Assembly: GCF_042652185.1 (NCBI RefSeq)
Contig: NZ_JBHSIX010000011.1
DNA from: Actinacidiphila fildesensis
GTDB lineage: Bacteria > Actinomycetota > Actinomycetes > Streptomycetales > Streptomycetaceae
Reading direction: 5' to 3' (one strand)
Length of the DNA: 64,000 bases
Position 1 is the first letter of the stretch, and each line of letters starts with the position of its first letter. The notes below the pieces were generated by a model. The model saw only the letters and a program-made list of their open reading frames with translations. It had not been told where the DNA came from and made no database searches. The position numbers and the translations under genes are program-made. Positions 59,571 to 64,000 of the stretch are shown here, piece by piece.

Positions 59571-62477
59571 TCAGATCTCCCGCTGGATGGAGCAGTAGAC
59601 GTCGGCGAGCCGGACCAGCGCCTCCAGGCGGGCCAGCCCCCAGCGCCCGTACCTGCGGTTGAGGGCTTCGAACCGGGCGGGCCCCGCCCGGTCCACGGTC
59701 TCGGCGGTGCCCAGGACCACCTCCTGGCCCGCGATGGTCAGACGGAGGTGCCGGGGGTCCGGGTCGACGACCGGCGGGAGCAGCGGCCGGGCGAACCCGT
59801 GGTGGGACGCGACCAGATGGATGACCAGGTCCGTGTCGATGTCGTCGCGGCCGGCCGCGTGCAGTGCGGCGATGCGGGCCGAGAGCGCTTCGTGCCGCAT
59901 CCCCTGCGGATAGCCGGAGGCCCGCCGGGCCGTCCCGGACCCGGCCCGGTCGGCCGGGTCCGTACCGGACTTGGCGAGCGGCTCCGGTGCGGCGAGGGCG
60001 GCGTCCTCGTCCCCGCCGTGCAGCATCGTCTGGAAGCGCGGATCCCGTTTGCCCTCGTCGTGCAGGGCGGCCGCGAGGGCGACGGCGGCGACCGTACGGC
60101 CGTCCAGGTGAAGGTTGCGGGCGTAGAGTCCGGCGGCCGCGGACACCTCGGCCTGGTGTTCGGCGAGGGTTTGCGGCAGACCGGCCGTGGAGGGTCCGTT
60201 GAGGGGGGCCTGGCCGGCGACGAACAACCGGAGGCCGTTGACGGTGAGGAGGCGGCCTCCGCGGGCCAGGGCGCTGAACACCCTGAGGTGCGGGACGTCG
60301 CCGGGCGCGCTGCCGGCCAGTTCGGCGAACCGGCCGCGGTAGCGGGCCTGCTGTTCGGCGGTGAAGGGTGCGGTGTCGGCGGCGATGTCCGTGACCAGCT
60401 GGTCCACCCGGGAGGCGAGCGCGGGGTCGTGGACACGCACGGCGGTGGCCAGGTCCGGGCCGATCCGGACGCCGGCCCGGCCGTCCCCGCCGCCCACCAG
60501 GTCCGCGATGTCAACGACCGGATCGGTGGAGGCGGGGTTCCAGCCGTACGCGTCACACCCGCCGAATTCCGTCGGCAGGACGATGAGATCGTCGGCCTCG
60601 ATGTCGTCGGGCGTGACGATCGCGGTGGCCGCGTCGAACCGGTACCGGAGGATCTCCAAACCGGACCCGCCGTCTGACGGGCCGTCCGAGGGCTCCTCGC
60701 CCGGCCCGGGAAACGCGTCGTCGTCGGAGATCGCGTCGGCGTCCGGGCTGCCGGTCAGCCACCGCCGTACGGCGTGCAGCGGCAGTTCGATGCTCTCCTC
60801 GGCGGCCGGCGGGAACAGGTTCACCGTATTGCGCCATTCCTCGGCGGTCAGGCCCGCCTCGCGGGTCCGCCACGCGACGCTGACGACAGGGCGGGCGTCC
60901 GCGCCGATGCCGTGCAGATACGGGGCGACCGGCTCGTCGGCGTCCGGCGCCGGTTCGGTGCGCACCCAGGCGTCCAGCGCTGCCGCGTGCACGGGAGTTC
61001 TGACCGGCGGGGATCCGCGCATCGCCTGCCACTCCGTGGCATCGAGGCCGGCCGTCAACCGGCGCAGCGCGGCGGGGGAGACGGCCGGCCCGGGGCCGGT
61101 GAGCTCGGGGGTCTCGCCGGGGCCGGTGACGACCGGCGGGCAGAGCCCGGTCAGCAGGCGCCAGGTGGCGTCGCTCGCGTCCCTGTGCGGCCCGGGCACG
61201 TCCGCTGTGCCGTGGACCACGACGGCGCGGGCGTCGGTGCGCCGCCCGACGCGGTTGAGCCGGCCCAGCCGCTGGATCAGCGCCGGGAGCGGGGCCGCTT
61301 CGGTGACCAGCGCGTCGAAGTCGAGATCGGTGCCGACCTCGACGGTCTGGGTGGTCACCACATGGAACGGGCCGCCGTCGCGGGACTCGTGGCCGGCCTT
61401 CGTCCGGTCGTGCCACCGGCCCCGCAGATACTCCCGGTCCAGGGCGCGGCTCCGCCCCGTCAGCAGCACCTTCTCGCCGGGCAGCAGCTCCAGGACGGCC
61501 CGGGCCCGACCGAGCGTGTTGCAGACGACCCCGACGACCTGGCCGTCGGCGGCCGGCCGCTGCGCCCACGCGGCGAGGGAGGCGGCCATCGACCGATCCC
61601 GGCTATCCGCGTCCGTGCCGACCTCGACGGGATGGAGCCGCTTGGCCGACCGCAGCCGCGGACCCGCCACCGGATGACGCTCGTCGTCACCGGTGATGCC
61701 GTGCGCGTCGGCGCTCCCAAGCCCGGCGACCGCCGACATGGTCACCAGGACGGGGCGCAGTTCCCCGGGCGTCCCGTCCAGCGCGAAGGCGGCGCGGACT
61801 CCGGCCGCGAACTCCTCGGACCCGTGCGCCTCGTCGAGGACGATCAGTGAGTCGGTGCCGGTCAGGGCGGCGTCGATCGACCGGCGCCGGGTGCCGGTGC
61901 CGGAGCCGCGGAAGAGCAGGCGGCTGCCCACCTGGTCGATCGTGCCGACCACCACGGCGAGCCGGTCCGGGCGCTCCACCCAGTTCGCGGACCAGGTCAC
62001 CCCGCCCCGCATCCGGGTCGCCTCCAGCACATCGGTGTCGCCCTCGCGCCACAGCGCCCGCGCGACCCGTCCGGTGGCCGTGCCCACCGGGACCGTGGGT
62101 ACCACCGGAACCGTCGGTGCTGCCGGTCGGTCGGCGTACGGATCCGACAGCGCCGACCGCAGCGCCCGGGCGAGCCGCGCCGCGTGGTCGTACACCTCGT
62201 CGGCGGCCAACCGCCGGTCCACGACGTAGAAGATCCGCAGCGGTGCCCGGGAAGGGCCCGCGCCGTTGACGGGCCGGCCGCGCTCCAAGGCCGCAGTGAA
62301 CACCGCGAGGTCGAGGACGCAGGTCTTGCCGAGTCCGGTCGGCACCGAGACGGCGCGCGGCCAGCCGTCCTTCACTACCCGGTCCACCAGTGCCGTCTGC
62401 CAGGGAAAGGGCTCGTACCCGTGAATCTCGCGGCAGAAGGCGGTGAAGTCGCCCGGCTCCGGTTCGAGTTCCAGCAT
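59571..62477 (-). CDS. cas3: isolated Cas3 helicase-nuclease, type I-G/I-U-like (helicase first, HD last)
   Basis: 968 residues, ATG 62477 behind GAGGAG. Superfamily 2 helicase: Walker A PTGLGKT (46-52), DEAH (215-218), motif VI QRLGRLNRVGR (402-412). The C-terminal third is an HD nuclease: HDEGK (806-810), RHEALS (~862), SHHG (~891), LADVY (~958). The helicase-then-HD order is characteristic of the I-U/I-G branch, in which Cas3 starts with a short segment before the P-loop. All catalytic motifs are intact. No cas8, cas7, cas5, cas1, cas2 or CRISPR repeats occur in the window; neighbours are unrelated. It may be a relic, a solitary helicase-nuclease, or work with distant cas genes. Confidence 0.85.
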   Translation of the reverse strand: MLELEPEPGDFTAFCREIHGYEPFPWQTALVDRVVKDGWPRAVSVPTGLGKTCVLDLAVFTAALERGRPVNGAGPSRAPLRIFYVVDRRLAADEVYDHAARLARALRSALSDPYADRPAAPTVPVVPTVPVGTATGRVARALWREGDTDVLEATRMRGGVTWSANWVERPDRLAVVVGTIDQVGSRLLFRGSGTGTRRRSIDAALTGTDSLIVLDEAHGSEEFAAGVRAAFALDGTPGELRPVLVTMSAVAGLGSADAHGITGDDERHPVAGPRLRSAKRLHPVEVGTDADSRDRSMAASLAAWAQRPAADGQVVGVVCNTLGRARAVLELLPGEKVLLTGRSRALDREYLRGRWHDRTKAGHESRDGGPFHVVTTQTVEVGTDLDFDALVTEAAPLPALIQRLGRLNRVGRRTDARAVVVHGTADVPGPHRDASDATWRLLTGLCPPVVTGPGETPELTGPGPAVSPAALRRLTAGLDATEWQAMRGSPPVRTPVHAAALDAWVRTEPAPDADEPVAPYLHGIGADARPVVSVAWRTREAGLTAEEWRNTVNLFPPAAEESIELPLHAVRRWLTGSPDADAISDDDAFPGPGEEPSDGPSDGGSGLEILRYRFDAATAIVTPDDIEADDLIVLPTEFGGCDAYGWNPASTDPVVDIADLVGGGDGRAGVRIGPDLATAVRVHDPALASRVDQLVTDIAADTAPFTAEQQARYRGRFAELAGSAPGDVPHLRVFSALARGGRLLTVNGLRLFVAGQAPLNGPSTAGLPQTLAEHQAEVSAAAGLYARNLHLDGRTVAAVALAAALHDEGKRDPRFQTMLHGGDEDAALAAPEPLAKSGTDPADRAGSGTARRASGYPQGMRHEALSARIAALHAAGRDDIDTDLVIHLVASHHGFARPLLPPVVDPDPRHLRLTIAGQEVVLGTAETVDRAGPARFEALNRRYGRWGLARLEALVRLADVYCSIQREI

Positions 62478-62598
62478 GGATCGGACGCTCCTCAGGTGTC
62501 GGCGCCCAGTTTCGCAGGCGGCACCGGGGCTTGTGAAGGTCGAGCCGGCCGCGGAGGCGATGTGAGGGGAGTGAACGGAGAGTTGCTCGGAATTACAA

Positions 62599-62651
62599 GT
62601 TAGGAAACTTTACTAACGTCTATTGACGGCCACCGGGACCTTTGCCACTCT
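62599..62651 (+). promoter_or_regulatory. palindromic operator and promoter of the secreted phosphoesterase
   Basis: GTTAGGAAACTTTACTAAC (62599-62617) is an imperfect 19-bp palindrome. Five bases later TTGACG (62623-62628) and CACTCT (62646-62651) are separated by 17 bp. The motif type recurs upstream of secreted hydrolase genes in Streptomyces and fits a ROK-family repressor (inference). The rest of 62478-62781 is 5' leader without a gene. Confidence 0.6.
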
Positions 62652-62781
62652 CGCTGCACGCGGCTTGGCGCGGCATCCCCGGATGTGACGCGCTCAGTGA
62701 GAGATCTGCCCCGGCCGTGGGCCTCGCGATGTCCCGGTGCAGCCGGGCTCCGCGATCGATCTCCCACGCCCGGAGGCAGTC

Positions 62782-64000
62782 GTGTCCTTGCTCCTGCCCG
62801 CCCGCCATCGCCGTCTGTACGGCCTGGTGGCGGCTCTCGCCCTGCTCATCACCCTGTCGGCCTCGTCGTCCGGATTCGCGGCCGGCGACGTGCTGCTGTC
62901 CCGCGGCAGGCCGGCCCTCTCGTCGTCCGACGAGAGCTCGTCCCTCAACGCGGCCAAGGCGGTGGACGGCAACACCGCCACCCGCTGGGCCAGCGAGGAG
63001 GGGCTCGACCCGCAGTGGATCCGCGTCGACCTCGGCGCCGCCCACACCCTCACCCGCGTACACCTCGACTGGGAGGCCGCCTACGGCAAGGCGTACCGCG
63101 TCGAGGTCTCGCCCGACGGCTCCGCCTGGACCAAGGCGTACTCGACGACCACCGGTGACGGCGGCATCGACGAGGTGGCCCTGCCGGCCGCCACCGCCGG
63201 CCGCTACGTCCGCGTGTACGGCACCGCCCGCGGCACCGCATACGGGTACTCCCTCAAGGAGTTCGAGGTGTACGGCCCGGCCGGCGGCCCGGACACCACC
63301 GCGCCGACCGCGCCCGGGAACCCGCGCGTCACCGGCACGACCGCCACGTCCGTCTCCCTCGCCTGGGACGCGTCCACCGACGACGTCGGTGTCACCGGCT
63401 ACCAGGTGACACGGGACGGCGCGGTCGTCGCGACCGCGACCGGCACCACGTACACCGATACCGGCCGCACCCAGGGGACGGCCTACACCTACACCGTCAA
63501 CGCCGTGGACGCGGCGGGCAACGTCTCCGCCGCGAGCGCACCGGTGACCGGCACACCCGGTCAGAGCTCGACCTCGTTCACGGTCGTCGCCGCGGGTGAC
63601 ATCGCCGATCCCGGCTGCGCCGCGGGCAACAACTGCGGGGCGGAGAACACCGCCAAGCGCGTCGAGGCCATCAATCCCGACGAGGTCCTCACCCTCGGGG
63701 ACAACCAGTACGACACCGGCAGCCTCAGCGACTTCAAGAAGTACTACGGGACGACCTGGGGCCGGTTCCTCAACAAGACCCATCCGTCGACCGGCAACCA
63801 CGAGTACGACGACAGCACCCCGGCGGCCGGCTACAAGGGGTACTTCGGCAGCCGCGCCACCCCCGACGGCAAGACCTACTACAGCTGGGACCGGGGCGGC
63901 TGGCACTTCGTGGCGCTCGACACCGAGACCTCCATGTCCGCCACCTCCGCGCAGGGCAAGTGGCTGGAGGCGGACCTCACCAAGAACACCAACGGCTGCG
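62782..64000 (+). CDS. secreted F5/8-type C / fibronectin III / metallophosphoesterase protein, 3' end beyond window
   Basis: GTG 62782 after GGAGG; 406 complete codons before the window ends. Signal peptide (~1-35, LVAALALLITLSASSSGFA), then a carbohydrate-binding F5/8C domain (~40-170, AVDGNTATRWASEEG, WIRVDLGAAHTLTRVHLDWE), an FnIII module (~178-262, TATSVSLAWDASTDDVGVTG), and from ~267 a calcineurin-like phosphoesterase: VVAAGDIADPGC (metal Asp), LTLGDNQYD, and STGNHEYDD. The gene is incomplete; the final metal-binding His motifs lie outside. Extracellular phosphate or polysaccharide-associated role likely. Confidence 0.93.
   Translation, partial: MSLLLPARHRRLYGLVAALALLITLSASSSGFAAGDVLLSRGRPALSSSDESSSLNAAKAVDGNTATRWASEEGLDPQWIRVDLGAAHTLTRVHLDWEAAYGKAYRVEVSPDGSAWTKAYSTTTGDGGIDEVALPAATAGRYVRVYGTARGTAYGYSLKEFEVYGPAGGPDTTAPTAPGNPRVTGTTATSVSLAWDASTDDVGVTGYQVTRDGAVVATATGTTYTDTGRTQGTAYTYTVNAVDAAGNVSAASAPVTGTPGQSSTSFTVVAAGDIADPGCAAGNNCGAENTAKRVEAINPDEVLTLGDNQYDTGSLSDFKKYYGTTWGRFLNKTHPSTGNHEYDDSTPAAGYKGYFGSRATPDGKTYYSWDRGGWHFVALDTETSMSATSAQGKWLEADLTKNTNGC

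Noticed and set aside
1..64000. tRNA, rRNA, insertion sequences, integrase or attachment sites
   Set aside because: Looked for T-loop-like motifs, transposase domains and terminal inverted repeats by eye; none was convincing.

Overview
The window is a high-GC actinobacterial chromosome segment, almost certainly from Streptomyces. Codons favour G or C at the third position. GTG and TTG starts and ATGA-type stop/start overlaps are common, and several genes have a TANNNT box only 6-8 nt from the start codon (leaderless mRNAs). The families are typical of the genus: snapalysin with its LysR regulator, methylmalonyl-CoA mutase, an ECF41 sigma factor, MmyB-type XRE regulators and two-component systems with secreted partners. 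I found no tRNA, rRNA, insertion sequence or CRISPR array.

Layout. 0-5.4 kb: the 3' part of an ATPase/TPR protein, an NAD(P)-binding protein, a frameshifted membrane protein, then divergent snapalysin and its LysR regulator. 5.4-10.6 kb: mutA-mutB-meaB operon on the minus strand. 10.8-11.6 kb: a decay scar in which a regulator and a cytochrome P450 keep only their 3' ends, followed by an intact ferredoxin. 11.8-18.9 kb: MDMPI-like protein, ECF41 sigma factor, acetyltransferase, small proteins, STAS protein, and a large NB-ARC/TPR protein with a frameshift in its P-loop. 18.9-25.2 kb: a minus-strand operon encoding a complete peptide/opine-type ABC importer plus a luciferase-like monooxygenase.

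25.4-34.9 kb is the most interesting region: an atypical LuxR-type regulator without a phosphoacceptor Asp, a strong terminator, then five tightly overlapping genes (a Cys-rich putative ATC-hydrolase-like protein, an asparagine-synthetase-like amidotransferase, a flavin reductase, an HpaB-type monooxygenase and a methyltransferase). They are followed by an MmyB-type regulator and a convergent MFS transporter. This looks like a compact small-molecule pathway without NRPS or PKS. I could not match it to a known product.

35-46.5 kb: a carbonic anhydrase remnant, quinone-oxidoreductase-like and GNAT genes behind a sulfur-type leader peptide, a leucyl aminopeptidase, a TetR/MFS pair with three evenly spaced operators, a DHFR-like protein, a tyrosine phosphatase, an unusually long TetR, and a stand-alone second ClpX. 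46.5-54.6 kb: two OmpR-type two-component systems surrounding secreted or anchored proteins (CAP domain, Thr/Pro-rich anchored protein, DUF4232). 54.7-58.97 kb: cupin, MmyB regulator, FMN reductase and a cyanate-detoxification module (cynS, cynT, cynR). 59.1-62.5 kb: a wHTH protein convergent with a complete but isolated type I-G/I-U-like Cas3. 62.6-64 kb: the start of a secreted F5/8C-FnIII-phosphoesterase behind a palindromic operator; the gene runs off the window.
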